Positions 25,917 through 33,871 of a stretch of DNA of 64,000 bases are shown piece by piece; within the stretch, counting starts at the first letter, position 1; each line of letters starts with the position of its first letter. Origin of the DNA: Streptomyces fulvoviolaceus (GTDB lineage Bacteria > Actinomycetota > Actinomycetes > Streptomycetales > Streptomycetaceae); assembly GCF_000718165.1 (NCBI RefSeq), contig NZ_JOEY01000015.1:124001-188000 (forward strand), written 5' to 3'. The notes under the pieces were generated by a model. That model saw only the letters and a program-made list of their open reading frames with translations, searched no databases and was not told where the DNA came from. Both the position numbers and the translations under genes were made by a program.

Positions 25917-26966
25917 ATGGTCCGTACGGGGAGTGCGAGCGTGGCGGCCGGGCCGACCCTGGCGGTCGTGGCCCGCGAGGCCGGCGTGTCCGTGCCGACC
26001 GCCTCCAAGGTGGTCAACGGCAGGGAGGACGTGGCCCCCGAGACCCGCCGCCGGGTCACGGAGGCGCTGGACCGGCTCGGCTACGTCCGCCGGCCCAGGT
26101 TCGACGCGGCGAAGGCGTCCGGCCTGGTCGACCTGGTGGTGCACTCGCTGGACAGTTCCTGGTCGGGCGCGGTGCTGCACGGGGTGGAGGGGGCGGCCCA
26201 CGACGCGGGCCTGGAGGTGGTCGTCTCGGCGGGCCTGACCCGGACGCGGAGCGGCCGCCCGGAGCGCGGCTGGCTGGACAAGCTCACCGCCCGCGGCTCC
26301 TCCGGGGTCCTGTTCAACCTGGCCGAGCTGAGCCCGGCCCAGTACGGCTGGCTGGACCAGCACCGCATCCCCTACGTCATGATCGACCCGGTCCTCGAAC
26401 CCCCGTCGGGCGTGGTGTCGGTGGGCGCGGCCAACTGGCACGGCGGGGTGACGGCGACCGAGCACCTGCTGTCCCTCGGCCACGAGCGCATCGCCGTCAT
26501 CGCCGGCCACCAGCGCAAGATGTGCAGCAGCGCGCGGGTCGCCGGCTACCGCTCGGCCCTGGCGTCCGCCGGGATCCGGCAGCACCCCGAGTACATCCGC
26601 CACGCCGGCTTCGACGAGACCCTTGCCCACGGCCGCATGCTGGAACTCCTCGACCTGCCAGAACCGCCCACGGCGGTCTTCGTCTGCTCGGACCGGATGG
26701 CACTGGGGGTCTACGAGGCCCTGGCCGAACGGAAGTTGACCGTCCCGGACGACATCAGCGTCGTAGGCTTCGACGATCTCCCCGAGGCCCGCTGGCTCAC
26801 CCCCGCCCTGACCACGATCCGCCAGCCACTGTCGGAGATGGCGGCGACGGCACTGCGCCTGCTGGTCCGGATCATGGACGGGAACCGCCCGGAGAGCACA
26901 CGGACGGAGCTGTCGACGCGGCTGGTGGAACGGGCGAGCACGGCCCGACCGGCACGTCTGGGGTGA
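25917..26966 (+). CDS. LacI-family transcriptional regulator (third)
   Basis: A 349-residue repressor with helix-turn-helix LAVVAREAGVSVPTASKVVN and a full sugar-binding domain (VVGFDDLPEARWLTPALTTI). It is not closely related to the other two LacI proteins: recognition-helix residues PTASK differ from STVSR and ASVSR. The ATG at 25917 is preferred because GGAGAGG lies 9 nt upstream; an in-frame ATG at 25884 has none and overlaps a CGAAACTTTC box. It follows the beta-xylosidase operon by about 200 bp and is the best candidate for the local xylo-oligosaccharide regulator, similar in placement to BxlR-type systems. That assignment is inference. Confidence 0.87.
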   Translation: MVRTGSASVAAGPTLAVVAREAGVSVPTASKVVNGREDVAPETRRRVTEALDRLGYVRRPRFDAAKASGLVDLVVHSLDSSWSGAVLHGVEGAAHDAGLEVVVSAGLTRTRSGRPERGWLDKLTARGSSGVLFNLAELSPAQYGWLDQHRIPYVMIDPVLEPPSGVVSVGAANWHGGVTATEHLLSLGHERIAVIAGHQRKMCSSARVAGYRSALASAGIRQHPEYIRHAGFDETLAHGRMLELLDLPEPPTAVFVCSDRMALGVYEALAERKLTVPDDISVVGFDDLPEARWLTPALTTIRQPLSEMAATALRLLVRIMDGNRPESTRTELSTRLVERASTARPARLG

Positions 26967-26997
26967 CCTGGACGGACTCACGACACGGGGGACAGAC

Positions 26998-27504
26998 ATG
27001 GCGGACGGGATAGAGGAATTCCTCTGCTGGCGCGGTCCTGCCTCGGTGGACGTGTTCGTCCTCGGCGCCGGCAACACACCGCTACCGAACGAGTCGTTCC
27101 GCCTCGCCGGGCTCGTTCCCGACGCCGTGCTGCCGTATGTGCTGCTGGAGCCGCCGGAGGACATCGAGCGGCTCGGTCTGGTGTCGTACGACCTCGACTT
27201 CGACGACACCTCGCTCGACCTGCGCGCGTACACGCGAGCGGCCCTCCGGCGGGTCTGCGAGGGCAGTCGGGCTGTGGCCTGGGCGGCTTTCGAGGGGTCG
27301 TTCCACTACGACGAGCTCCTCACCGACCAGGTGGCCCACCAGGTCTACGGCTACTGCGTGAGCGGCACCGAGCCGGTGGTCGAGTGGGACCGGGCCGCCT
27401 TGCGAAGCGAGGAGTGGAGACACCGCATCGCCGGGGCCCGCACGGCCTTGGACGCGCTGCGGTCCGCCCCGGAGGACCGCGCGCACCAGCAGGAATCCGC
27501 CTAG
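26998..27504 (+). CDS. protein of unknown function
   Basis: A 168-residue acidic, soluble protein that I do not recognise. It has no signal peptide or membrane helix. Trp and Tyr are frequent, and the central part (GLVSYDLDFDDTSLDLRAYT) is rich in Asp. GGGGGAC lies about 5 nt before the ATG. It starts 31 bp after the third LacI gene, so it may be cotranscribed with it, and it converges on the ThuA-like gene with a 4-bp overlap of the stops (CTAG). Confidence 0.65.
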   Translation: MADGIEEFLCWRGPASVDVFVLGAGNTPLPNESFRLAGLVPDAVLPYVLLEPPEDIERLGLVSYDLDFDDTSLDLRAYTRAALRRVCEGSRAVAWAAFEGSFHYDELLTDQVAHQVYGYCVSGTEPVVEWDRAALRSEEWRHRIAGARTALDALRSAPEDRAHQQESA

Positions 27505-28148
27505 CCCAGCCGCGCCGCCCAGTTGATCCCGCCCAGCAGATGGGAACGGAAGTCGGGGTCTTCGTACGCCTCGGCGGCATGACCGAGGGCCGTGTAGAAG
27601 ACCCGCCCCTCCCCCTGCGCACGGCACCACACCAAGGAGTGGTCCTCCCCCATGCCGCCTCCGTCGTACGAGGACTCGTCGGCGGTGGCCAACACCCGCA
27701 CCGTGCCACGGGGGTTGGTGCGGAAGTCGTACCACTCGTCGGTGAACTCCCATACGGCGGGCAGGTGTCGGGTGGCCGGATGGTCATGGTCCTCGATCAC
27801 CGCCTTGCCCGGCTGGTACTCGGGGTGCCGCGCGAACCGCGTCCCCAACAGCTCGCCGTAGTACGGCCATTCGTCCTCGGTACAGGCCGCCGCGTGTACG
27901 CCGACGAAGCCGCCGCCCGACTCGACGTACGCGGCGAGCTGTTCGCGTCCGGCCGGGGTGAGCACCTCGCCGCTGGTGGAGAGGAAGACGACGACGGCGT
28001 ACCGGTCGAGGGGCCGCTCCAGGGCCGTCGGGTCCTCGGTCGCGTCCACCTCGAAGGCGCCGAGCGTGCGTACGGCGGCGATGCCGGCCGGGATGGAGTC
28101 GTGCCGGTAAGCGGCGGTGCGGGTGTACACGAGGAGCCGTGGAGCCAT
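27501..28148 (-). CDS. ThuA-like domain protein
   Basis: A 215-residue protein of the ThuA (trehalose-utilisation) family, a glutamine-amidotransferase-like fold. Family segments seen: LVYTRTAAYRHDSIPAGIAA, VVFLSTSGEVLTPAGREQLA, GGGFVGVHAAACTEDEWPYY and WYDFRTNPRGTVRVL, and the C-terminal FYTALGHAAEAYEDPDF. ThuA proteins are linked to sugar oxidation, but their exact reaction is unclear. A minus-strand TAGGCT box (28155-28160) just before the ATG suggests a leaderless transcript starting inside the end of the ATPase gene. Confidence 0.85.
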   Translation of the reverse strand: MAPRLLVYTRTAAYRHDSIPAGIAAVRTLGAFEVDATEDPTALERPLDRYAVVVFLSTSGEVLTPAGREQLAAYVESGGGFVGVHAAACTEDEWPYYGELLGTRFARHPEYQPGKAVIEDHDHPATRHLPAVWEFTDEWYDFRTNPRGTVRVLATADESSYDGGGMGEDHSLVWCRAQGEGRVFYTALGHAAEAYEDPDFRSHLLGGINWAARLG

Positions 28149-28158
28149 GCCGACGAGC

Positions 28159-28977
28159 CTATGACGTGGGCGGTCGGCGTCCCAGGGAAGTGATCGGCGT
28201 GAACGTCTCCGCCCCTTCCTCCCCGGCCCGGGACATCAGCAGCTCGTGCAACTCGGCGCTGCACCGGGCCACCTCCGCCTGGTGCTCGTTGCGCCCCAGC
28301 GTCCGGGGGCGCGGGATGTTCACCTCGACGATCTTCCTGATCCGTCCCGGGCGTGGGGTGAGCACCGCGACCCGGTCGGCGAGCAGGACCGCCTCGTCTA
28401 TCGAGTGGGTGACGAAGAGGGTGGTGGCAGCCGACTCCATGTGCACGCGCTGGAGTTCTCCGGCGAGCTCCTCGCGGGTCAGCGCGTCCAGCGCGGAGAA
28501 CGGCTCGTCCATGAGCATCACCTTCGGCCGCCCGATGAGCGAGCGACACAGGGCGACCCTCTGCTGCATGCCGCCGGACAGCTCGTGCGGCAGCCGCTTC
28601 TCGAACCCGCCGAGGCCGGCCGTCTCCAGCAGCGCCAGGGCCCGCCCCCGGTACGCGCCGCGCTTCCAGCCGAACATCTCGACCGGGAGCAGCACGTTGT
28701 CCAGCACCGAGCGCCATGGCAGCAGCGCGGGCCGCTGGAACACCAGGGCCACGTCCCGGCGTGGCCCCGCGACCGGAGTGCCGCCGACCAGGATCCGCCC
28801 GCCGGACGTCTCCAGCAGACCGGCCACCATCCGCAGCAGGGTGGACTTGCCGCAGCCGGAGCGGCCGACGACGGCGACGAACTCGCCGTCGCGGACGTCG
28901 AGGCTGACCTCGTGCAGCGCGTCCACGGTGCCGCGAGGACCACGGAACGTACGGGAGACGCCGTCAAGTCGGATCAT
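28159..28977 (-). CDS. ABC transporter ATPase, nitrate/sulfonate/thiamine-precursor class
   Basis: A 272-residue ATPase of the SsuB/TauB class. Walker A VGRSGCGKSTLL, Q-loop VFQRPALLPWRS, signature LSGGMQQRVALCR, Walker B VMLMDEPFSALD, switch His in FVTHSIDEAV. The start at 28977 (MIRLDGVSRTF) is chosen because GGGGAG lies about 10 nt upstream; the frame is open to 29028. The matching binding protein and permease are at 30058-31865 in the opposite direction, with a methyltransferase between, so the importer genes are split across a divergent promoter. Confidence 0.88.
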   Translation of the reverse strand: MIRLDGVSRTFRGPRGTVDALHEVSLDVRDGEFVAVVGRSGCGKSTLLRMVAGLLETSGGRILVGGTPVAGPRRDVALVFQRPALLPWRSVLDNVLLPVEMFGWKRGAYRGRALALLETAGLGGFEKRLPHELSGGMQQRVALCRSLIGRPKVMLMDEPFSALDALTREELAGELQRVHMESAATTLFVTHSIDEAVLLADRVAVLTPRPGRIRKIVEVNIPRPRTLGRNEHQAEVARCSAELHELLMSRAGEEGAETFTPITSLGRRPPTS

Positions 28978-29098
28978 TCCGCCGGCTCCCCACTGGCCAC
29001 TGGTGAACACCGTTCCGGGTCGAGGCAATGACGAGGCTATCCGGTCGTTGGTCGGCGCATACCCCCCTTGCCTTCCACTGTGCGGAACGCACGAGTGG

Positions 29099-29122
29099 CC
29101 TATCGGCCGCGCGGCCGATAGG
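29099..29122. promoter_or_regulatory. 24-bp perfect palindrome
   Basis: The half site CCTATCGGCCGC is followed at once by its exact reverse complement. It could be an operator for a dimeric repressor or a hairpin in the leader RNA. Confidence 0.65.
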
Positions 29123-29159
29123 CAGCGGAAGGCGAAGGCACGTGCGCGAAGTGGTCATC

Positions 29160-29232
29160 TCCCCGGGTTCCGCAGGAGTCCCCGGTTCCACAGAAGTCCC
29201 CGGCTTCACAGGAGTCCCCGCCCCCACAGGAG
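29160..29232 (+). repeat. four 18-bp tandem repeats ending in the ribosome binding site
   Basis: Units of the form TCCCCGGTTCCACAGGAG start at 29160, 29179, 29197 and 29215. The last unit supplies the AGGAG used by the methyltransferase gene, 6 nt before its ATG. Confidence 0.75.
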
Positions 29233-29238
29233 CCCCCC

Positions 29239-30048
29239 ATGACAACGGCTGCCCGCGATCCCTCCACGCCGTACACGTTCGACAACTCCGCGCCGACCGG
29301 CGGCCGGCTGCTCGAAGCGCTCAGCCAGATGTTCGACGGGTTCACCGCGGTCCGGCTGACCAAGGCCGGGATACGGCCGGGCGCACGCTGTCTGGAGATC
29401 GGCGCCGGGGCCGGCACGGTGGCCGTCTGGATGGCCGAGCAGGTCGGACCGGACGGCGAGGTGATCGCCACCGATCCGAAGCCCCAACACGTCCCGGCGC
29501 ACGGCCGGTTGACCGCACTACGGCACAACGTGATCACGGATCCGCTGCCGGACGGGAAGTTCGACCTCATTCACGCCCGCGCCGTCCTGCAGCACCTGCC
29601 CCAGCGTCGGGAGGTGCTGGCCAAGCTGGTGGACGCGCTGGCGCCGGGCGGCTCGGTGGTGATCGAGGAGATCGAGGCACGGTGGGGGGCCGCGGTGCTG
29701 GCCACGCCGGACCCGCGGGCGCACGGCATCTTCGAGCGGTACGAGACCGCCGTGCTGGCCGCGCTGAAGGCCAACGGGAACGACCCGACCTGGGCGCGCG
29801 GCGTGCACCAGACCCTGCGCGACCTCGGGCTGGCGGACGTGAACAGCGAGGGCTGGCAGGGGTCGTACGAGGGCGGGACGGGCTCGTGCCTGCTCGCCCA
29901 CTCGGGCTCGACCGAGTTGCGCGAGCGGCTGATCGAGGTCGGCATGCCGGCCGAGGACCTGGACGTCATGGCCACCCTGACGCTGGATCCCCGGCTGGTG
30001 CTGCGCGGCCTGCTGCTGTTGTCGACCAGCGGCCGCACGGCCGCATAG
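29239..30048 (+). CDS. SAM-dependent class I methyltransferase
   Basis: A 269-residue enzyme. The SAM-binding motif I is CLEIGAGAGTVAVWMAE; motif II DLIHARAVLQHL and motif III LAPGGSVVIEEIE follow in order. The substrate is unknown. Its AGGAG lies within the repeat array just upstream. It is followed 9 bp later by the binding-protein gene of an ABC importer and may modify, or use, the imported compound. Confidence 0.85.
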   Translation: MTTAARDPSTPYTFDNSAPTGGRLLEALSQMFDGFTAVRLTKAGIRPGARCLEIGAGAGTVAVWMAEQVGPDGEVIATDPKPQHVPAHGRLTALRHNVITDPLPDGKFDLIHARAVLQHLPQRREVLAKLVDALAPGGSVVIEEIEARWGAAVLATPDPRAHGIFERYETAVLAALKANGNDPTWARGVHQTLRDLGLADVNSEGWQGSYEGGTGSCLLAHSGSTELRERLIEVGMPAEDLDVMATLTLDPRLVLRGLLLLSTSGRTAA

Positions 30049-30057
30049 GAGGCGTTC

Positions 30058-31077
30058 GTGACAGGGTGGACGCGGCGCGAGTTCGGTGCCGCTCTGGGCG
30101 TCATGTCCCTTGCCGCGGCGAGTGGTTGCGGCGGCTCGGACGACGACGGGAGTGCCTCCGGCAGCACCGGGCTCAAGAAGGTCACCTATGTGACCGGGCT
30201 CAACGTCCTCGGGCGGGAGAGCTACGTCTACATCGCCTCGGAGAAGGGCTGGTTCAGGGAGGCCGGGCTGGAGGTGGCGGTGAGACCCGGCGTCGGCACC
30301 GAGGGAAACCTCAAGATCCTGCAGTCCGGCCAGGCCGAGTTCGTGGTCGTCGACATCACCGCCGGGATCACCGAGCATGCCCGGGGCACCTTCAAGGACT
30401 TCACCGTCGTGAGCGCCGTCCAACAGGCGAACCTGGCCTGCCTGATGGCGTTGCGGGGAGCCGGCATCACCGGACCGAAGGACCTGGCCGGCAAGAAGAT
30501 CGGCTACATCCCCGGCGGCGTGGTGAGGGTGCTCTTCGACGCCTACGCCAGGAAGGCCGGGGTGGATGCCGGGAAGATCACCTGGGTGAACATCCCGGCC
30601 GCACAGCTGCCCCAGGCCCTGGCCGCCGGCACGATCGACGCCGCGACCCAGTTCGTGGTGGGCCGGCCGCAGGTGGAGAACGTCGGCAGGAAGAAGGCGG
30701 TCGTGCTGCCGTACAGCGACTACCTGCCCGATCTCTACGGCAACGGGATCGCGGTGACTCCGCGGTTCGCCGAGCGGAATCCGGATCTGGTCCGGAAGTT
30801 CAACGAGGCGTTGGTGAAGGGCATCCGGTACGCGATCGACCACCCGGACGAGGCCGGGCGGATCTATGCGAAGCACCAGAAGCTGCAGCCCGCCGTGGTG
30901 GCCACGGCGGAGGTCACCCTGATGAAGCCGTACGTCCAGGTCGACGGCGCCCCGATCGGTGCGCTGGACCGCGACCGGGCGGCCCGAAACATCGCGACCC
31001 TGCGCGGTGCCGGAGCCATTGCGTCCGAGATCGACCCGGACGGCCTCTTCTCGTTCGACCTCGCGCCGAAGGCATGA
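30058..31077 (+). CDS. ABC transporter substrate-binding lipoprotein, NMT1/SsuA-like
   Basis: A 339-residue exported lipoprotein. Twin-arginine-like start (WTRREFGAALGVMSLAAA) and lipobox AASGC. The fold of nitrate/sulfonate/HMP-binding proteins is seen in YIASEKGWFREAGLEVAVRP, the LKILQSGQAEFVVVD segment and DLAGKKIGYIPGG. The ligand is not known; candidates are sulfonates, pyrimidine precursors of thiamine, or similar small molecules. GTG start with AGGAGG about 7 nt upstream. Its stop overlaps the permease start (ATGA). Confidence 0.87.
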   Translation: MTGWTRREFGAALGVMSLAAASGCGGSDDDGSASGSTGLKKVTYVTGLNVLGRESYVYIASEKGWFREAGLEVAVRPGVGTEGNLKILQSGQAEFVVVDITAGITEHARGTFKDFTVVSAVQQANLACLMALRGAGITGPKDLAGKKIGYIPGGVVRVLFDAYARKAGVDAGKITWVNIPAAQLPQALAAGTIDAATQFVVGRPQVENVGRKKAVVLPYSDYLPDLYGNGIAVTPRFAERNPDLVRKFNEALVKGIRYAIDHPDEAGRIYAKHQKLQPAVVATAEVTLMKPYVQVDGAPIGALDRDRAARNIATLRGAGAIASEIDPDGLFSFDLAPKA

Positions 31078-31865
31078 AGGTCGACGGGTCGGAGGCGGAT
31101 CCCGGCCGCAGGCCGGCGATCGCGGCGGCGGTCGGACTTCCGGTCCTGGGCACGGTCGGCACCGTTGTGCTGTGGTGGCTCGTCGTCGTGGCCTTCGACG
31201 TCGAGTCGTACCTGGTCCCGACCCCCGGCCAGGTGGCGTCGGCGTTCACCAGGATGCCGGGCTATCTGTTGGACAACGCCCGGGTCACCCTGGTGGAGAC
31301 CCTCGCCGGGTTCACGCTGACCGTCGTCGGCGGTCTGGTGCTCGGCGGACTGCTGGCCGCCTCCCGCCTTCTCGAGCAGGCGCTCTACCCGGTCCTGGTG
31401 GCGCTCAACGCGGTGCCGAAACTGGCCTTCGCCCCACTGCTGGTGGTCTGGATGGGCTTCGGACACGCACCGAAGATCGTCATGGTGGTGCTGATGTGCT
31501 TCTTCCCGGTGGTGCTGGCCACCGCGGCCGGGCTCACCTCGACCCCGAAGGACCTCGTCGAGCTGGCGAGGTCGCTGTCCGCCTCCCGTCTGCAGACGTT
31601 CGTCAAGGTACGTCTGCGGGCCGCGCTGCCGCAGATCTTCGTGGGGCTCAAGACGGCGATGCCGCTCGCGGTCATCGGCGCGCTCGTCGGTGAACTCTTC
31701 GGCGCGAGCGAGGGACTCGGCTTCGTCATCCAGAACGCCGGCGGCGACACCGCCGTCGCCTTCGCGGCGATCGCCCTCCTGGCGGTCATGAGCATCGTCC
31801 TGTTCTACGTCCTGGTCGTGGCGGAACGCCTGCTGCTGCCATGGGTCCGGGAGACGACCGGCTGA
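31074..31865 (+). CDS. ABC transporter permease, SsuC/TauC type
   Basis: A 263-residue membrane protein with about six helices. PTPGQVASAFTRMPGYLLDN and the coupling segment ELARSLSASRLQTFVKVRLR are typical of the nitrate/taurine/sulfonate class. It works with the lipoprotein gene that it overlaps and, most likely, with the divergent ATPase at 28159. Confidence 0.88.
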   Translation: MKVDGSEADPGRRPAIAAAVGLPVLGTVGTVVLWWLVVVAFDVESYLVPTPGQVASAFTRMPGYLLDNARVTLVETLAGFTLTVVGGLVLGGLLAASRLLEQALYPVLVALNAVPKLAFAPLLVVWMGFGHAPKIVMVVLMCFFPVVLATAAGLTSTPKDLVELARSLSASRLQTFVKVRLRAALPQIFVGLKTAMPLAVIGALVGELFGASEGLGFVIQNAGGDTAVAFAAIALLAVMSIVLFYVLVVAERLLLPWVRETTG

Positions 31866-31911
31866 GGGATATTCAGGTGATCGCGAGGGGCCGAACGGCC
31901 AGACTGCCCCC

Positions 31912-32709
31912 ATGCTGCATGAAGAAGAGTTCCATGACGACGAACAGCCGCTGTCCGGCGGAAACGTCAGTGCCGGTGTCGTCCGTGTCGGGGACACCGT
32001 CCGGCGCCCGGCGGGGCCGTGGACTCCTGCCGTGCACGCGCTGCTCGGCCATCTCCACGAGGTGGGGTTCCGGTCGGTGCCGCGGCCCCTCGGCATCGAC
32101 GAGCGGGGGCGGGAGGTCCTGAGCTTCATGCCCGGTGACGTCATCTGGCCCGACCGGTTCGCCTTCGTGGAGCCCCCGGAGCGGCTGGCCCGTGTCGCGC
32201 GCCTGATCAGGGACTTCCACGACGCCGCGAAGGACTTCACGCCACCGGCCGACGCCCGGTGGAACGTGCTGTTTCCCGTCGAGGGAGCCGACCTGATCAC
32301 CCATGGGGACCTGGCGCCGTGGAACCTCGTCGTCGGCGGCGAGGACCAATGGGCCTTCATCGACTGGGACAACGCCGGCCCCGGCACCCGCCTCTGGGAC
32401 CTCGCCTACGCCATCCACGGCTTCGTCCCCCTGTCCGCGCATCCCCACTGGCAACGCACCGACGCCGCGGACCGCCTGCGCGTCTTCGCCGACGCCTACG
32501 GGCTCGACGAGGCCGAACGGCGCGACCTCGTCCCCCTGTTGAGCCGCCGTACCCTCGCCATGCACGACTTCCTGCGCGACCAGGCCGCCCAGGACAACCA
32601 GCCCTGGGCAACCCTCTGGGCCGAAGGACACGGCGACGCCTGGCGGAACGACGCAGAGTACATCGAGCAGCGCGAGGAGCAGTGGGCACACGCCTTGCTC
32701 ACCGGCTGA
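31912..32709 (+). CDS. APH-fold phosphotransferase
   Basis: A 265-residue kinase of the aminoglycoside phosphotransferase family. Catalytic loop LITHGDLAPWNLVV and metal segment FIDWDNAGPGTRLWDLAYA are intact, while the N-lobe is short (GGNVSAGVVRVGDTVRRP). It is smaller than the kinase at 2907 and not a close paralog. Substrate unknown. The stop overlaps the end of the convergent membrane-protein gene by 11 bp. Confidence 0.83.
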   Translation: MLHEEEFHDDEQPLSGGNVSAGVVRVGDTVRRPAGPWTPAVHALLGHLHEVGFRSVPRPLGIDERGREVLSFMPGDVIWPDRFAFVEPPERLARVARLIRDFHDAAKDFTPPADARWNVLFPVEGADLITHGDLAPWNLVVGGEDQWAFIDWDNAGPGTRLWDLAYAIHGFVPLSAHPHWQRTDAADRLRVFADAYGLDEAERRDLVPLLSRRTLAMHDFLRDQAAQDNQPWATLWAEGHGDAWRNDAEYIEQREEQWAHALLTG

Positions 32710-33331
32710 GCCCTGTCTCTTGGACAGAAGTCCCCGGAGGTTGATCGTGCACGAGCTGCCAGGTGAGCCTCTCCGCTTCAACGGCAATCCCGACCGCACA
32801 GAACCACACCAGCAGGCAGTAGTTGATCCCCAGTGTGAGCAGCCATTGTGCGGCCTTGGCCGTCGGCACACCTGCCCGCACCTTGGACGACACCACATAG
32901 GAAGCGACCCACATCACCAGAGTGCCCGCAGCGACGAACACGGTCAGGCCGAGGAGAAGACCGAAGGCCTCGCCGACGACGGAGCTCATCCGCACGGGCC
33001 GGTCCTTGGTCAGCGCTTCCTTGAGAACCTCGTTCCACCCCGACGCCGCGCTCGACGAGAGCAGCATCACCAGGGCGATCACCCCGGCCACGATCAGCAG
33101 CCTGCGGAGACGGCGAGCCGCACGCGACCGGAGAACAGCCTGCTGATAGGCGTTGTGTGCCTCCGCGACCTGCCCCAGGAACGCGACTTCCCGTGCCTCC
33201 GCGACCGGCCGCAGCTGTTCCGGCGTGAGCCTGCCTCTGATGTCAGGGCTCGGACTCAACTCCGGCTCGGCCAGGACCTGGGTCAGCGACTCCGAGAACA
33301 CCTTCTCCGGCCTCAGCATCGAACCCGTCAT
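32699..33331 (-). CDS. membrane protein of unknown function, coupled to the anti-sigma-type ATPase
   Basis: A 210-residue protein with a soluble N-terminal part of about 70 residues (a possible coiled segment, VAFLGQVAEAHNAYQQAVLR) and three predicted membrane helices: LLIVAGVIALVMLLSSSAA, AFGLLLGLTVFVAAGTLVMW, LLTLGINYCLLVWFCAVGIA. I do not recognise the family. Its ATG overlaps the stop of the ATPase gene (ATGA), so the two are translated together and may act together at the membrane. Confidence 0.7.
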   Translation of the reverse strand: MTGSMLRPEKVFSESLTQVLAEPELSPSPDIRGRLTPEQLRPVAEAREVAFLGQVAEAHNAYQQAVLRSRAARRLRRLLIVAGVIALVMLLSSSAASGWNEVLKEALTKDRPVRMSSVVGEAFGLLLGLTVFVAAGTLVMWVASYVVSSKVRAGVPTAKAAQWLLTLGINYCLLVWFCAVGIAVEAERLTWQLVHDQPPGTSVQETGLSR

Positions 33332-33759
33332 GGAGCCTCTCCCACCCGTCCCCCGGCGAACTCACACCACACGACCTTCCCCGGCTCCCGTTCCCCCACC
33401 CCCCACTTGTCCGCCGGCTCCGACACCAGCAGCAGCCCGCGCCCGCCCTCGTCCGGCTCCCGGGCATGCGTCTGCGGTACGGCCGGTTCGCCGGCGCCGC
33501 TGTCGTGGACCTCCACGCGGACGCCGCCGTCGTACGGCAGCGGCAGGAGCCGTAGGAGGAAGCCGCGGCCTGGTGGGACGCCGTGCACGAGGGCGTTCGT
33601 CGCGAGTTCGCTGACGCACAGGGCGATGTCGTACGACCGCTTCCGCATCCCCCAGTCGGCGAGCGCCTCCCGGGCGAACGCACGGGCGGCCGGGACGGAC
33701 TGACGCTCACGTCGGTAGAAACGCTCACGTGGGGACGGGGGTGGAGATTCGGTGTTCAC
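33328..33759 (-). CDS. anti-sigma-type ATP-binding protein (HATPase_c, SpoIIAB/RsbW-like)
   Basis: A 143-residue single-domain GHKL ATPase of the sort that acts as an anti-sigma factor or phosphorylates anti-anti-sigma partners. N-box ALCVSELATNALVHGVPP; G1 box RVEVHDSGAGEP; G2-like GGRGLLLVSEPADKWGV. The start is uncertain: GTG at 33759 is given, but ATG at 33786 (nine residues more) is possible; neither has an SD. It diverges from the helix-turn-helix gene at 33872 across a perfect 14-bp inverted repeat. This set matches the whiJ-like clusters common in Streptomyces. Confidence 0.83.
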   Translation of the reverse strand: MNTESPPPSPRERFYRRERQSVPAARAFAREALADWGMRKRSYDIALCVSELATNALVHGVPPGRGFLLRLLPLPYDGGVRVEVHDSGAGEPAVPQTHAREPDEGGRGLLLVSEPADKWGVGEREPGKVVWCEFAGGRVGEAP

Positions 33760-33774
33760 GTGACGAGAGTCACG
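33759..33774. promoter_or_regulatory. CGTGAC-GAGA-GTCACG inverted repeat
   Basis: Perfect 6-bp arms that overlap the proposed start codon of the ATPase gene. It could be an operator or a coincidence. Confidence 0.35.
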
Positions 33775-33799
33775 CTGTGTGGCCATGATGTGACAGATC

Positions 33800-33832
33800 G
33801 CGCACTCGTACAGCCCGTCTGTACGAGTGCGC
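33800..33832. promoter_or_regulatory. perfect 14-bp inverted repeat, candidate operator of the whiJ-like module
   Basis: GCGCACTCGTACAG at 33800-33813, a 5-bp spacer, and the exact reverse complement at 33819-33832. It lies midway between the divergent ATPase and helix-turn-helix genes. Binding by the adjacent helix-turn-helix protein is the natural reading. Confidence 0.75.
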
Positions 33833-33871
33833 AATGGTGAACGTACGCACGCGGGTGGGGAGTTGGACCGC

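Larger units (their letters stand above)
28978..29238. promoter_or_regulatory. divergent control region with perfect palindrome and RBS-like repeats
   Basis: A region of 261 bp between the ATPase and methyltransferase genes. It contains a 24-bp perfect palindrome (29099-29122) and four degenerate 18-bp repeats (29160-29232), each ending in an AGGAG- or AGAAG-like purine run. Confidence 0.6.

Noticed and set aside
29028..29238. Long frame starting at 29028 that could encode a leader peptide or an N-terminal extension
   Set aside because: It passes through the palindrome and the RBS-like repeats and is out of frame with the methyltransferase; its RRRHVREV segment only partly resembles the sulfur leader core and lacks the rest of the pattern.
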